Of a DNA stretch of 64,000 bases, positions 18,683 to 27,351 are shown piece after piece (the stretch's first letter is position 1; each line of letters starts with the position of its first letter). Below the pieces are notes generated by a model, which had not been told where the DNA came from, made no database searches, and saw nothing but the letters and a program-made list of their open reading frames with translations. Source of the DNA: Sphingomonas sp. (GTDB lineage: Bacteria; Pseudomonadota; Alphaproteobacteria; Sphingomonadales; Sphingomonadaceae); the NCBI RefSeq assembly GCF_017304635.1, contig NZ_JAFKMA010000002.1, forward strand, positions 62,001 through 126,000, given 5' to 3'. A program made the translations under genes and the position numbers.

Positions 18683-19986
18683 TCGGCCGGACGCGGCGGT
18701 TCGACCGCGACTTCGCGTTGCTGTTCCTGGTGATGCTGACGATCGCGGCGGGCAACACCGCGCTGCAATCGGTGCTGCCGGCGATCGGGCGGTCGCTCCA
18801 CGTCCGCGACAATGCGGTGGCGGCGGCGTTTTCGGTGTCGGCATTGCTGTGGGTGATCGCCGCGCCGTTCTGGGCCAACCGGTCGGACCGACAGGGGCGG
18901 CGCGCGATGATCCTGCTCGGCGTCGGCGGGTTCGCGGTGTCGCTGACGCTGTGCGGCACGTTCCTGCTCGCCGGGATCAACGGCTGGATCGGCGGGACGG
19001 CGGCGTTCCTGCTCTTCATCCTCGGGCGGTTGATCTACGGCAGCCTGGGGTCGGCGGCGCCGCCGGCGGTGCAGGCGATCGTCGCCGGACGCACGACGAA
19101 CGAGGAGCGGACCAAGGCGCTGACCCTGCTCGGATCGGCATTCGGGCTGGGCACGATCCTGGGCCCGGCGATCGCGCCCTATCTGGTGCTCGGCAGTATC
19201 GGCGCGGTGACGATCGGCCTGTCCGGTCCGGCGTTCCTGTTCGCCGTGTTCGGCGCGGCGATGGTCGTGGCCGTGCGGCAGATATTGCCCGACGACCGGA
19301 CCGAAGCGCTGCTGGAAACGCCGGGCAGCCACGGCGCCGCCAATGCCTATCCGTCGATCGGCGGGCAGTCGTCGGGCGCCAGCATCACCGCCGCGACCGC
19401 GCCGACGAGCGAGAAGGTCGGCTTCCTCGATCCGCGCGTGCGCGGCTGGATGATCGCGGGGCTGGTGTTCGGCCATGCGCAGGTGATGTCAGGGCAGGCG
19501 ATCGGTTTCCTGGTGATCGACCGGCTGCACCTCGCGCCCGCCGATGCGCTGCCGCCGACCGGCATCGTCCTGATGATGGGGGCGGGGGCGTCGCTGCTGG
19601 TACAATGGGGGCTGATCCCGCTGCTCGACCTGACGCCGCGGCGGATGATGCTGGCCGGACTGGTGGTCGGCGCGGCGGGATGCGCGCTGACCGGGATCGC
19701 GACCTCGCTCTACGGCATCGCGACGGCCTATGCGCTGGCCAGCATCGGCTTCGGCTTCACCCGGCCCGCCTTCACCGCCGGATCGAGTCTCGCGGTCGGC
19801 CCCGACGCGCAAGGGTCGGTCGCGGGCAAGGTGACCAGCGTGAACGGCGCCAGCTTCGTGCTCGGCCCGTCGATCGGCGTCGGCCTGTACGAGGCGCAGC
19901 ACTCGCTGCCGTACCTGACGGCGGGCGCCGCGTGCGTGGTGCTGGCGGTCTACTGCGCGCTGGCGCTGCCGAAAAAGCCGCGCTGA
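18679..19986 (+). CDS. MFS transporter, TetA-like drug or metabolite exporter
   Basis: 435 residues, about 12 membrane helices. Between helices 2 and 3 is the MFS motif ANRSDRQGRRAMILLG, and motif C-like GLGTILGPAIAPYL in helix 5 indicates an antiporter (exporter). A hydrophilic loop of about 40 residues (PGSHGAANAYP and on) separates the two halves. GTG start overlaps the ABM stop. Convergent with the SDR gene by one base. Export of the ABM enzyme's substrate or product is only a guess. Confidence 0.82.
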   Translation: MIGRTRRFDRDFALLFLVMLTIAAGNTALQSVLPAIGRSLHVRDNAVAAAFSVSALLWVIAAPFWANRSDRQGRRAMILLGVGGFAVSLTLCGTFLLAGINGWIGGTAAFLLFILGRLIYGSLGSAAPPAVQAIVAGRTTNEERTKALTLLGSAFGLGTILGPAIAPYLVLGSIGAVTIGLSGPAFLFAVFGAAMVVAVRQILPDDRTEALLETPGSHGAANAYPSIGGQSSGASITAATAPTSEKVGFLDPRVRGWMIAGLVFGHAQVMSGQAIGFLVIDRLHLAPADALPPTGIVLMMGAGASLLVQWGLIPLLDLTPRRMMLAGLVVGAAGCALTGIATSLYGIATAYALASIGFGFTRPAFTAGSSLAVGPDAQGSVAGKVTSVNGASFVLGPSIGVGLYEAQHSLPYLTAGAACVVLAVYCALALPKKPR

Positions 19987-19987
19987 G

Positions 19988-20680
19988 CTACCACGGCACG
20001 GTCTTCCCGAAGCGATCGAGATAGGCGAGTCCCGGCTTGCCGCGTTGCCCGACGAGCAGATCGGCGAGGATCGGCGCGCTGTCCTCCACCGTGTAGGGCG
20101 CCTTGTCGCCGCCGAGGTCGGTGCGGATCCATCCCGGCGCCAGCAACAGCAAGGCGCGCGCCGACTGTTCGGGCCGCACGGCATAGCTCTGCATCAGCAT
20201 GTTGAGCGCCGCCTTGCTCGCGCGGTAGACATCGTTGCCGCCCTTGTTGTCGGCGATGCTGCCCTGGCCCGACGACATGACGCCGATCAGGCCGTCGCCG
20301 GGCAGCAAGTCGCTCAACGCGGCGACGACGCGCATCGGGCTGTAGGCATTGGTCAGCATCACGCGGGCGAATTCGTCCGCGTCGACCGCCTCGATCGCTG
20401 CGAAAGGCGCGCGCGTGGCGATGCCGGCATTGACGAACAGGATGTCGATCGCTCGCCCGTGCAGCCGCTCGCGCAGGGCAGCGAGCTGGTCGGGTGCGTT
20501 GATATCGAGCCGCTCGATCTCGATCCGTCCGGGATGGGTGTCGGCCAGCGCATGCAGCTCGGTGCGGGCATCGCCGCGCACCGTGCCGATCACGTGCCAG
20601 CCGCGATGCGCGAACTCGGTGGCGATCGCCAGGCCGAGCCCGCGCGACGCGCCGACGATCAGGATCGTGGGGTCGGCCAC
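19988..20680 (-). CDS. short-chain dehydrogenase, C-factor-like
   Basis: 230 residues. NAD(P) motif GASRGLG at 9-15, FVNAG strand, Ser in VMSSGQGS and catalytic YRASK. This is the short carbonyl-reductase/CsgA-like SDR type. The start is GTG and follows the CDC48 stop directly (TGA then GTG, no gap), so it depends on upstream translation. What it reduces is unknown; the link to the AAA ATPase is positional only. Confidence 0.82.
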   Translation of the reverse strand: MADPTILIVGASRGLGLAIATEFAHRGWHVIGTVRGDARTELHALADTHPGRIEIERLDINAPDQLAALRERLHGRAIDILFVNAGIATRAPFAAIEAVDADEFARVMLTNAYSPMRVVAALSDLLPGDGLIGVMSSGQGSIADNKGGNDVYRASKAALNMLMQSYAVRPEQSARALLLLAPGWIRTDLGGDKAPYTVEDSAPILADLLVGQRGKPGLAYLDRFGKTVPW

Positions 20681-22984
20681 TCAGTCCACTCCCTTCGGTC
20701 CGTGCGGCCGCAACTGGCCCGGCGCGATGAAGCCGATCGGTTGCAGGGCGGCGGCGTCCTGTTTCAGGCGCGACGCCATCTGTTCGTAGTCGCGTTCCAT
20801 CTCGGCCGTGACCGAGGCGCGGGAATCGGTCAGCGCGGTTTCGAAATCCGCCATCGTCACCACCTTCGCGTCGAGGCTGCTGCGCAATGCGACCAGCCCG
20901 GCGCGGCGAGTCAGGTCCTCCAGATCGGCGCCGGTGAAGCGTTCGGTCCGCGCCGCCATCGCGTCGAGGTCGACATCGTCGGCCAGCGGCATCTTCGCGG
21001 TCTGGATCGACAGGATGCGCCGACGCCCGTCGCGATCGGGCACGCCGACATAGATCAGCTCGTCGAACCGTCCGGGACGGAGCAATGCGGGATCGACCAG
21101 GTTGGGGCGGTTGGTCGCGCCGATCACCACGACCGACTGCAATTCCTCCAGCCCGTCCATTTCGGCCAGGATCGTGTTGACGACGCGCTCGGTCACTTGC
21201 GGCTCGCCAAGCCCGCCGCCGCGCGCGGGGACCAGGCTGTCGAGTTCGTCGATGAAGATCACCGTCGGCGCGACCTGGCGGGCGCGGGCGAACAATTTGG
21301 CGATCTGCTGCTCGCTCTCGCCATACCATTTGCTGAGCAGGTCGCTGGACTTGGTCGAGATGAAGTTCGCCTCCGCCTCGCGCGCGACGGCCTTGGCCAG
21401 CAGCGTCTTGCCGGTGCCGGGCGGGCCGTAGAGCAGGAAGCCCTTGGCCGGGCGAATGCCGAGGCGGCGGAACGCGTCGGGATCCTTGAGCGGCAGTTCG
21501 ACGCCTTCCTTCAGCCGCATCTGCGCGTCGTCGAGCCCGCCGACATCCTCCCACCGGACGCGCGGCGCCTCGACCATCACCTCGCGCATCGCCGATGGCT
21601 GGACGCGCTTCAGCGCGCCGAGGAAATCCTCGCGCGTCACCGCCAGCGTTTCCAGCACGTCGGCCGGGATCGTGCGCTCCTCGAGGTTCAGCCTGGGCAT
21701 GATCCGCCGCACCGCCTCGATCGCCGCTTCGCGCGCCAAGGCCGCGAGATCGGCGCCGACGAAGCCGTAGGTCGTGCGCGCCAGTTCATCCAGATCGACC
21801 TTGTCGCCGATCGGCATGCCGCGGGTGTGGATCCCCAGAATCTCGCGCCGCCCGCGCTCGTCGGGCACGCCGACGACGATCTCGCGGTCGAACCGGCCGG
21901 GCCGGCGCAGCGCTTCATCGACCGCCTCGGGCCGATTGGTGGCGGCGATCACGACCAGATTGGCGCGCGCCTCCAGCCCGTCCATCAGCGTCAGCAATTG
22001 CGCGACCAGCCGTTTCTCCGCTTCGCCCGACACGTTGCCGCGTTTGGGCGCGATCGAATCGATCTCGTCGATGAACACGATCGACGGCGCGTTCTTGGTC
22101 GCTTCCTCGAAGATCGAGCGCAGCCGGCCCTCGCTCTCGCCATAGGCCGATCCCATGATCTCCGGCCCGTTGATGAGGAAGAATTGCGCGTCGGATTCGT
22201 TGGCGACCGCGCGCGCCAGCCGCGTCTTGCCGGTGCCGGGCGGGCCGTAGAGCAGCAGCCCCTTGGGCGGTTCGACGCCGAGCCGCTGGAACAGTTCGGG
22301 ATAGCGGAGTGGCAGTTCGACCATCTCGCGCAACTGGTCGATCGTGTCGGCCATGCCGCCGATATCGTCATAGGTGACGTCGGCGCGGCGCGCGTCCTTC
22401 GGCTCCTCGTACTCGGGGCGAAGCTCGATCTCGGTATTCTGGTCGATCTGGACGATACCCTTGGGGATAGTAGCCACTACCGCCAGCCGGACCTCCTGCA
22501 ACGCATAGGCCGGCGCGTTCATATATTGCGCGACGTTGGGCGGCATGCTGCCCGGGTCGATCCGCTGCTGGCCGGCGGTCGCGACGACGTCGCCCTGGCA
22601 CACTGGCCGGCCAAGGAAGGTGCGGTGGAGCGCGGCGGTCGACCCCTGCAACCGCAGGTTCTGCTGTGCCGGCGCCAGCACGACGCGCGTCGCTGGCTTC
22701 ACCTCCGCCTTGCGCACCTCGACATAATCGCCCGACCCGACCCCGGCATTGGCGCGTTGCAGCCCGTCGATGCGGACCAGTTCGAGGCCCTCGTCCTCGC
22801 TATAGGGGGCGACGGCCCGCGCGGGCGTGGTGGACTTGCCGACGATCGCGATCACGTCGCCCTCGCCGATGCCGAGCGTGGCCATCAGCGCGCGCGGCAC
22901 GTGGGCGAGCCCGCGACCGCTATCCTCCGGCCGGGCATTGGCGACTTGCAGCTTATGGGTGGGGGCGTCGGCGCCGTCGGCCAT
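20681..22984 (-). CDS. CDC48/VCP-like AAA+ ATPase
   Basis: 767 residues with the full CDC48 layout: an N-terminal double-psi barrel plus CDC48-2 domain (about 8-185), then AAA module D1 with Walker A GPPGTGKT at 247-254 and Walker B FIDEIDS at 304-310, and D2 with Walker A at 520-527 and FIDELDS near 577-583. Arginine-finger segments RRPGRFDREI and RPGRFDELIY follow. It should form a hexameric unfoldase that threads substrates. Bacteria lack ubiquitin and p97 cofactors, so adaptor and clients are unknown. The start ATG is preceded by an AT-poor leader with an intrinsic terminator 100 bp upstream on the same strand. Confidence 0.92.
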   Translation of the reverse strand: MADGADAPTHKLQVANARPEDSGRGLAHVPRALMATLGIGEGDVIAIVGKSTTPARAVAPYSEDEGLELVRIDGLQRANAGVGSGDYVEVRKAEVKPATRVVLAPAQQNLRLQGSTAALHRTFLGRPVCQGDVVATAGQQRIDPGSMPPNVAQYMNAPAYALQEVRLAVVATIPKGIVQIDQNTEIELRPEYEEPKDARRADVTYDDIGGMADTIDQLREMVELPLRYPELFQRLGVEPPKGLLLYGPPGTGKTRLARAVANESDAQFFLINGPEIMGSAYGESEGRLRSIFEEATKNAPSIVFIDEIDSIAPKRGNVSGEAEKRLVAQLLTLMDGLEARANLVVIAATNRPEAVDEALRRPGRFDREIVVGVPDERGRREILGIHTRGMPIGDKVDLDELARTTYGFVGADLAALAREAAIEAVRRIMPRLNLEERTIPADVLETLAVTREDFLGALKRVQPSAMREVMVEAPRVRWEDVGGLDDAQMRLKEGVELPLKDPDAFRRLGIRPAKGFLLYGPPGTGKTLLAKAVAREAEANFISTKSSDLLSKWYGESEQQIAKLFARARQVAPTVIFIDELDSLVPARGGGLGEPQVTERVVNTILAEMDGLEELQSVVVIGATNRPNLVDPALLRPGRFDELIYVGVPDRDGRRRILSIQTAKMPLADDVDLDAMAARTERFTGADLEDLTRRAGLVALRSSLDAKVVTMADFETALTDSRASVTAEMERDYEQMASRLKQDAAALQPIGFIAPGQLRPHGPKGVD

Positions 22985-23082
22985 GGGGGATCTCGCTGGG
23001 TTGAAGGATATCGAGCGATCGAGATAGCGTCGCGGTTCCCGCGATGCGAGGGCGCCGGGGCGGCGCGCCGGGTGGCGGAGAC

Positions 23083-23111
23083 AAAAAAAGGCCGGGCGTT
23101 GCCGCCCGGCC
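23083..23111 (-). terminator. intrinsic terminator reading leftward, upstream of the CDC48 gene
   Basis: On the minus strand a perfect 9-bp stem (GGCCGGGCG and its complement) with a 4-nt loop is followed at once by seven T residues. It points towards the CDC48 gene but ends 98 bp before its start, so it terminates something starting to the right, between it and the lysR gene: either a short transcript or an attenuated leader of the CDC48 mRNA. Confidence 0.8.
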
Positions 23112-23121
23112 GGAAAAGTTT

Positions 23122-23215
23122 TTAGGAGAGGATGCCTGAAAGGCCTGCTCTATGTGCAGTGCGGCATGTTTTTGTGCAAGTGCGAAAAGAAACCGTTTGC
23201 ATGCAGTTTTTGCAT
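23122..23215 (-). ncRNA. candidate small RNA or small-ORF transcript ending at the terminator
   Basis: The only sequence that can feed the terminator at 23083-23111 from a divergent region with no annotated gene. It contains two overlapping short reading frames, 23122-23202 (26 aa, starting MQTVSFRTCTK, stop a few bases before the terminator stem) and 23150-23215 (21 aa, starting MQKLHANGFF). Neither has a good Shine-Dalgarno, so an untranslated RNA is as likely. Composition is AT-richer than the surroundings. Nothing else was recognised in the 319 bp between 22984 and 23304. Confidence 0.4.
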
Positions 23216-23217
23216 GC
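23196..23217. promoter_or_regulatory. paired TTTGCATGC repeats, possible LysR-type operator
   Basis: Two copies of TTTGCATGC start 13 bp apart; each contains the palindrome GCATGC. They lie about 87 bp upstream of the lysR start and at the 5' end of the leftward transcript candidate, where a divergent LysR-type regulator usually binds. Position and symmetry are the only evidence. Confidence 0.35.
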
Positions 23218-23303
23218 GTATGATCGGTGGCGAGTGATGAGCGGTTAACGCTCACATGCCGGCGGCGCGATCGTGACGCGTCGCACAATGAAGAGGATGG
23301 GAC

Positions 23304-24191
23304 ATGCGTCGCTTGCCGCCGCTGACCGCGATCGAGGCGTTCGTTCAGGTCGCGCGTACCGGATCGATCAAGGCCGCCGCGCAGGAACTGGCGCTGTCGG
23401 CGCCGGCGCTCAGCCGGCGGATCCAGGCGCTCGAACGCTTCATCGGCAAGCCGTTGTTCGAACGCCGGCACCAGGCGGTCGCGCTCAACGCCGATGGCGA
23501 CAAGTTGCTGCAACAGATCGCGCCGGCGCTCGACCGGCTGACCGACGCGGTCGAATCGATGACCAGCGGGGTCGAGGTCGAGCGCATCCGGCTCGGCGTA
23601 TTGCCGCTGTTCGCGCAGCAGCGGATCTTCCCGCATCTGGCCGAGCTGCGCGCGAAACATCCGCAGCTCCATCTCGACATCGACACGGCGGGGCACAACA
23701 TGGCGCGGGTCGGCGACGGCCTCGACGTCGCGATCGCGCTCGCCCGCGACCCCGATCCCAGCCTCTATGCCAAGCGGCTCGACCACGACCAGGTCTATGC
23801 GATCGGTGCGCGGCGGCTGCTCGACGGGCCCGACCCGGTGACTCGGCCCGAACAGCTGGAGGGGCTGACCGCGCTGATCCACCGCGACATGCCCGACACG
23901 TTCAGCGCGTGGCGCCACGCCGCGGGGTTCGACGAGCTCGAACCGCTGGCGATCGACCATTTCGATTCGGGCGCGCTGATGCTGGAGGCGGCGGCGCAGG
24001 GGCTGGGCGTCGCGTTCATGCACGCCAGCCATTTCGACGAAGCGCACGACCCGCGCCTCGTCCGCCTGTACGATATCGCGGTGCCGAGCCCGTACAGCTA
24101 TTGGTTCGTGTGCCGCCCGCGCGCGATGCAGCAGAAGCACATCAGGCTGTTCCACGACTGGTTGGTCGAAACGCTCGGTGCGCCCATTTAG
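23304..24191 (+). CDS. LysR-family transcriptional regulator, GcvA-like
   Basis: 295 residues. The N-terminal winged helix (MRRLPPLTAIEAFVQVARTG, then SIKAAAQELALSAPALSRRI) is of the GcvA/AmpR branch, and a periplasmic-binding-protein-like effector domain follows (about 90-290). It is divergent from the CDC48 gene and the small transcript candidate, which are its most likely targets. Effector unknown. Confidence 0.88.
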   Translation: MRRLPPLTAIEAFVQVARTGSIKAAAQELALSAPALSRRIQALERFIGKPLFERRHQAVALNADGDKLLQQIAPALDRLTDAVESMTSGVEVERIRLGVLPLFAQQRIFPHLAELRAKHPQLHLDIDTAGHNMARVGDGLDVAIALARDPDPSLYAKRLDHDQVYAIGARRLLDGPDPVTRPEQLEGLTALIHRDMPDTFSAWRHAAGFDELEPLAIDHFDSGALMLEAAAQGLGVAFMHASHFDEAHDPRLVRLYDIAVPSPYSYWFVCRPRAMQQKHIRLFHDWLVETLGAPI

Positions 24192-24274
24192 GGTATATCG
24201 GCGGTCACGATCCGGCCGAAGCGTTAACGATTGGGCGGCTAGCGTCCCCCGCACAAACCATAAAGGGGGTAATC

Positions 24275-24442
24275 GTGCATATTCTTCTTCAGCTGTTGCG
24301 CAATACGCGCGCGGCGACCGCGATCGAATACGGTCTGATCGCCGCGCTGATCGCCGTCGCGGCGATCGCGGCGATGCAGGGTCTGGGCAACAAGCTCAAG
24401 ACGACCTTCAACAACGTGTCGTCCAACATGAAGGCGACCTGA
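24275..24442 (+). CDS. Flp/Fap-type pilin
   Basis: 55-residue pilin subunit of the type IVb (Tad) kind. A short leader, RAATAIEYGLIAAL with the conserved Glu after the processing site, and a hydrophobic helix (IAVAAIAAM) are diagnostic; a polar tail KTTFNNVSSNMKAT follows. GTG start with AAAGGGGG at good spacing. No tad/cpa assembly gene is near, so secretion must rely on a machine elsewhere, or this is a remnant. Bounded by a bidirectional terminator. Confidence 0.85.
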   Translation: MHILLQLLRNTRAATAIEYGLIAALIAVAAIAAMQGLGNKLKTTFNNVSSNMKAT

Positions 24443-24466
24443 GGGCCCGGCAGCGGCCGGCACCAC

Positions 24467-24502
24467 CGAAAATGGCGGGACGCGAACGCCCCGCCATTTT
24501 CG
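24467..24502. terminator. bidirectional intrinsic terminator between flp and ppi
   Basis: CGAAAATGGCGGG and CCCGCCATTTTCG are perfect complements around a 10-nt loop. T-runs on both strands let it serve the converging flp and cyclophilin genes. Confidence 0.8.
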
Positions 24503-24587
24503 TTAGATACGGCCATGTCGCGCCTATCGGAGCGGCCGCGCTGCGCGCGGCGGCCGAGGTGGTGGCTGGCAGCTGTCGGCTTCGCGA

Positions 24588-25061
24588 CTAGGCGGCCACC
24601 GCCTTCACGATCTTGCCCGGCTCGCGCGGCGGCTCGCCCTTGGGCAGCGCGTCGATATGCTCCATGCCGCTCTCGACCTGGCCCCACACGGTGTACTGGC
24701 CGTCGAGGAAACGCGCGTCGTCGAAGCAGATGAAGAACTGGCTGTTGGCCGAGTTCGGGTCGTTGGTCCGCGCCATGGACGCGGTGCCGCGAACGTGCGG
24801 CTCGCGGCTGAACTCCTGCGGGATGTTGGGCTTGGTCGAGCCGCCGGTGCCGTTGTGGTTCCCGCCGTCGCCGCCCTGCGCCATGAAGCCGGGGATGACG
24901 CGGTGGAACGGCACGCCGTCATAGAAGCCTTCGTTGGCCAGCGCCGCGATCTGCTCCACATGGCGGGGCGCGAGGTCGGGGCGCAGCTTGATGACGACGT
25001 CGCCGCCCTCGCCATTGCCGGTGTCGAGCGTCAGGGTCAGTGTTTCGGGCGCGTCGGCCAT
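24588..25061 (-). CDS. peptidyl-prolyl cis-trans isomerase, cyclophilin type (cytosolic)
   Basis: 157 residues without signal peptide, so probably a PpiB-like cytosolic foldase. The catalytic region FHRVIPGFMAQGGD, then MARTNDPNSANSQFFI and FLDGQYTVWGQV, is complete. The ATG at 25061 is chosen over the GTG at 25070 because GGAG lies 8 bp before the ATG and overlaps the GTG. Divergent from mgtE. Confidence 0.93.
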   Translation of the reverse strand: MADAPETLTLTLDTGNGEGGDVVIKLRPDLAPRHVEQIAALANEGFYDGVPFHRVIPGFMAQGGDGGNHNGTGGSTKPNIPQEFSREPHVRGTASMARTNDPNSANSQFFICFDDARFLDGQYTVWGQVESGMEHIDALPKGEPPREPGKIVKAVAA

Positions 25062-25187
25062 CGTCGTCACTCCATCGATTAATCGGTTGGCGGTGCCCTA
25101 GCGGCGCCGTTCGGTGCTGGCAAACCCCGGAGAATGGGGCTAACGGCCCCGATATGGAGCTTCCGACGCCCGAACCAAGGTCAGACG

Positions 25188-26606
25188 ATGAGCGAGACCG
25201 AACTGGCGCTCGGCGAGGGCGCGACCGAGCTCGATAATCCCAACGACCAGCTGGACGAGGACGACCGGCTGAAGCCGGAATTCGTGTCCGCGGTGCTCGA
25301 CGCGGTCGAGGCCGGCAACGCCGACGCCGCGCACGCGCTGGTCGAGCCGCTCCATCCCGCCGACATCGCCGACCTGTTCGAGCTGACCCCGCACGAGGAT
25401 CGCGGGCCGCTGGCGAAGGCGTTGCGCGACCTGCTCGACGCCGACGTGTTCGCGGAGATGAACGATTACGTCCGCGAGGACCTGATCGACGCACTCGAGC
25501 CGCAGGAAGTCGCGGACATCGCGTCCGAACTCGATACCGACGACGCCGTCGCGATCATCGAGGACATGGAGCCGGAGGACCAGCGCGAGGTCCTGCGCGC
25601 GATGGAGCCCGACGATCGCGCCGCGATCGAGGAAGCGCTCAGCTATCCCGAGGAATCCGCCGGCCGCCTGATGCAGCGCGACCTGGTCGCGGTGCCCGAG
25701 CATTGGACCGTCGGCGACGCGATCGACTATCTGCGCGGCCATGACGAGCTGACCACCGATTTCTGGGAAATCTTCGTCGTCGATCCGGGGCACAAGCCGG
25801 TCGGCACCTGCCAGCTGTCGTGGATCCTGCGCACCCCGCGCCGCGTCGCCATCGCCGACGTGATGCGGCGCGAACAGACGCTGATCGCGGTCGACATGGA
25901 CCAGGAGGAGGTGGCGCTCCGCTTCCAGAAATACGCGCTGATCTCGGCCGCGGTGGTCGACGGCGCCGGCCGGCTGGTCGGGATGATAACGGTCGACGAC
26001 ATCGTCCACATCATCCAGCAGGAAGCGGGCGAGGACATCACCCTGCTGTCTGGCGCGGGCGAGGGCGACATCAACGAGCCGATCCGGCTGACCGTACGTA
26101 CGCGCGTAGTCTGGCTGGTCATCAATCTCGGCGCGACGATCTGCTCCGCCTCGGTCGTGGGGCTGTTCCAGGGGGAGATCGCGCGGTTCGCGCTACTCGC
26201 CGCGCTGATGCCGATCGTGTCGGCGCTGGGCGGCAATGCCGGGACGCAGACGCTGGCGGTGGTGGTGCGCGCGCTCGCGACCAACCAGCTCACCAGTTCG
26301 AACACCGCGTGGATGCTGTTCCGCGAGTTCCGCATCGCGTTGTTCAACGGGCTGGCGCTCGGGGTGGTGGGGGCGCTCGGCAGCTACCTGATCCTCGGCA
26401 ATGCCCAGCTCGCGATCGTGTTCGCGCTGGCGATGATGATAAACAGCCTGGTCGCCGGGCTGGTCGGAGTGATCGTGCCGGTGACGCTCGACAAGATGAA
26501 CATCGACCCGGCGGTCTCGTCGGCGGTGTTCGTGACGACGATGACCGACGTGATGGGCTTCTTCTCGTTCCTCGGCCTCGCCTCGTTGTGGGGGCTGGGG
26601 GGCTAG
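25188..26606 (+). CDS. mgtE: magnesium transporter MgtE
   Basis: 472-residue Mg2+ channel. Acidic N domain (about 30-165, with repeated DDAVAIIEDMEPEDQ-type helices), two CBS domains (about 170-285) and five C-terminal membrane helices with the family block GGNAGTQTLAVVVRALA. The acidic N domain and CBS pair close the pore when cytosolic Mg2+ is high. The leader (25062-25187) shows no recognised Mg riboswitch. A long inverted repeat follows the stop. Confidence 0.94.
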   Translation: MSETELALGEGATELDNPNDQLDEDDRLKPEFVSAVLDAVEAGNADAAHALVEPLHPADIADLFELTPHEDRGPLAKALRDLLDADVFAEMNDYVREDLIDALEPQEVADIASELDTDDAVAIIEDMEPEDQREVLRAMEPDDRAAIEEALSYPEESAGRLMQRDLVAVPEHWTVGDAIDYLRGHDELTTDFWEIFVVDPGHKPVGTCQLSWILRTPRRVAIADVMRREQTLIAVDMDQEEVALRFQKYALISAAVVDGAGRLVGMITVDDIVHIIQQEAGEDITLLSGAGEGDINEPIRLTVRTRVVWLVINLGATICSASVVGLFQGEIARFALLAALMPIVSALGGNAGTQTLAVVVRALATNQLTSSNTAWMLFREFRIALFNGLALGVVGALGSYLILGNAQLAIVFALAMMINSLVAGLVGVIVPVTLDKMNIDPAVSSAVFVTTMTDVMGFFSFLGLASLWGLGG

Positions 26607-26625
26607 GTTTCCGTGCGTTGAGGCG

Positions 26626-26709
26626 CACGGCACCGGCCCGCGCCCCCACCCGACCGCCCAGACATCGTATCTTATGGGCGGTCGGGTGGGCGCGCGGGCC
26701 GGTGCCGTG
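26626..26709. repeat. long inverted repeat family, copy 2 (inverted)
   Basis: Two 35-nt arms (26626-26660 and 26675-26709), beginning CACGGCACCGGCCCGC, with a single mismatch, around a 14-nt loop. The loop is the reverse complement of copy 1's loop at 12 of 14 positions, so the element has a direction and this copy is flipped. It lies 19 bp after mgtE. Confidence 0.85.
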
Positions 26710-26746
26710 CCTTGCCGACGCAAACGCCATCACCCATCTGGGGACG

Positions 26747-27151
26747 ATGCCGCTCCATCTCACCAAGGTCGCGTTCGGGGTCGCCAATCTCGACCAGTTC
26801 GTCGCGCGCTGGAAGGCGCGGGAGGGGCAGCCGCCCTACGAGCTCGGCACGCGCTACCTGCCCAAGCGCTGGCAGGAGGTGGCAGGGCAGGGCTCGCTGT
26901 TCTGGATCCTCAAGCACCAGCTCGTCGCGCGGTCGCCGATCGTCGGGTTCGGCGAGCTGGAGGGTGGGCGCGTGGCGATCCGGCTCGACCCGCGGCTGGT
27001 GCTGGTCGAAGCGCGGCCGAAGCGCGCGCATCAGGGCTGGCGGTATCTGGAGGACGCCGACGCGCCGCGCGACTTGGGTGCGGGGAGCGAGGGCGTCGGG
27101 ATGCTGCCGCCCGATCTGGTCGGACGGCTGGCGGAACTGGCGCTGATCTAG
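26747..27151 (+). CDS. DUF1489 family protein
   Basis: 134 residues, matching the alphaproteobacterial DUF1489 family in length and in the blocks MPLHLTKVAFG, YLPKRWQEV and FWILKHQLVARSPIVGF; the C-terminus has GWRYLEDADAP. Cytosolic, no known function. The ATG follows the inverted repeat by 37 bp, so its translation signal lies in unusually GC-rich, structured RNA. Confidence 0.85.
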   Translation: MPLHLTKVAFGVANLDQFVARWKAREGQPPYELGTRYLPKRWQEVAGQGSLFWILKHQLVARSPIVGFGELEGGRVAIRLDPRLVLVEARPKRAHQGWRYLEDADAPRDLGAGSEGVGMLPPDLVGRLAELALI

Positions 27152-27197
27152 GACGCGTCGAGGCCCAACCGTGGGCACCCGGTACCGAAAACAGGGT

Positions 27198-27305
27198 CGT
27201 CACCCCGGCCTTGTGCCGGGGTCCGCCAAGCCGCTTGCACATCGCTAGATCATCCAGCGCCAAGGAAAGCCGCCAAGTGGACCCCGGCACGAGGCCGGGG
27301 TGACG
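27198..27305. repeat. paired GTCACCCCGGC-type palindromes
   Basis: A 27-nt arm (27198-27224, CGTCACCCCGGCCTTGTGCC and on) and its near complement (27279-27305) enclose 54 bp. Each arm is also a palindrome by itself. A sister arrangement with similar spacing and interior is at 53061-53168. Confidence 0.75.
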
Positions 27306-27351
27306 GCGTTGCTTTAAATAGCCCGACGCCGAATGCTGAAATCCGACCCGG

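Noticed and set aside
25062..25187. Possible riboswitch before mgtE
   Set aside because: The leader has only a short GGGGC/GCCCC hairpin and no match to the M-box, the Mg sensor of other leaders or mini-ykkC.
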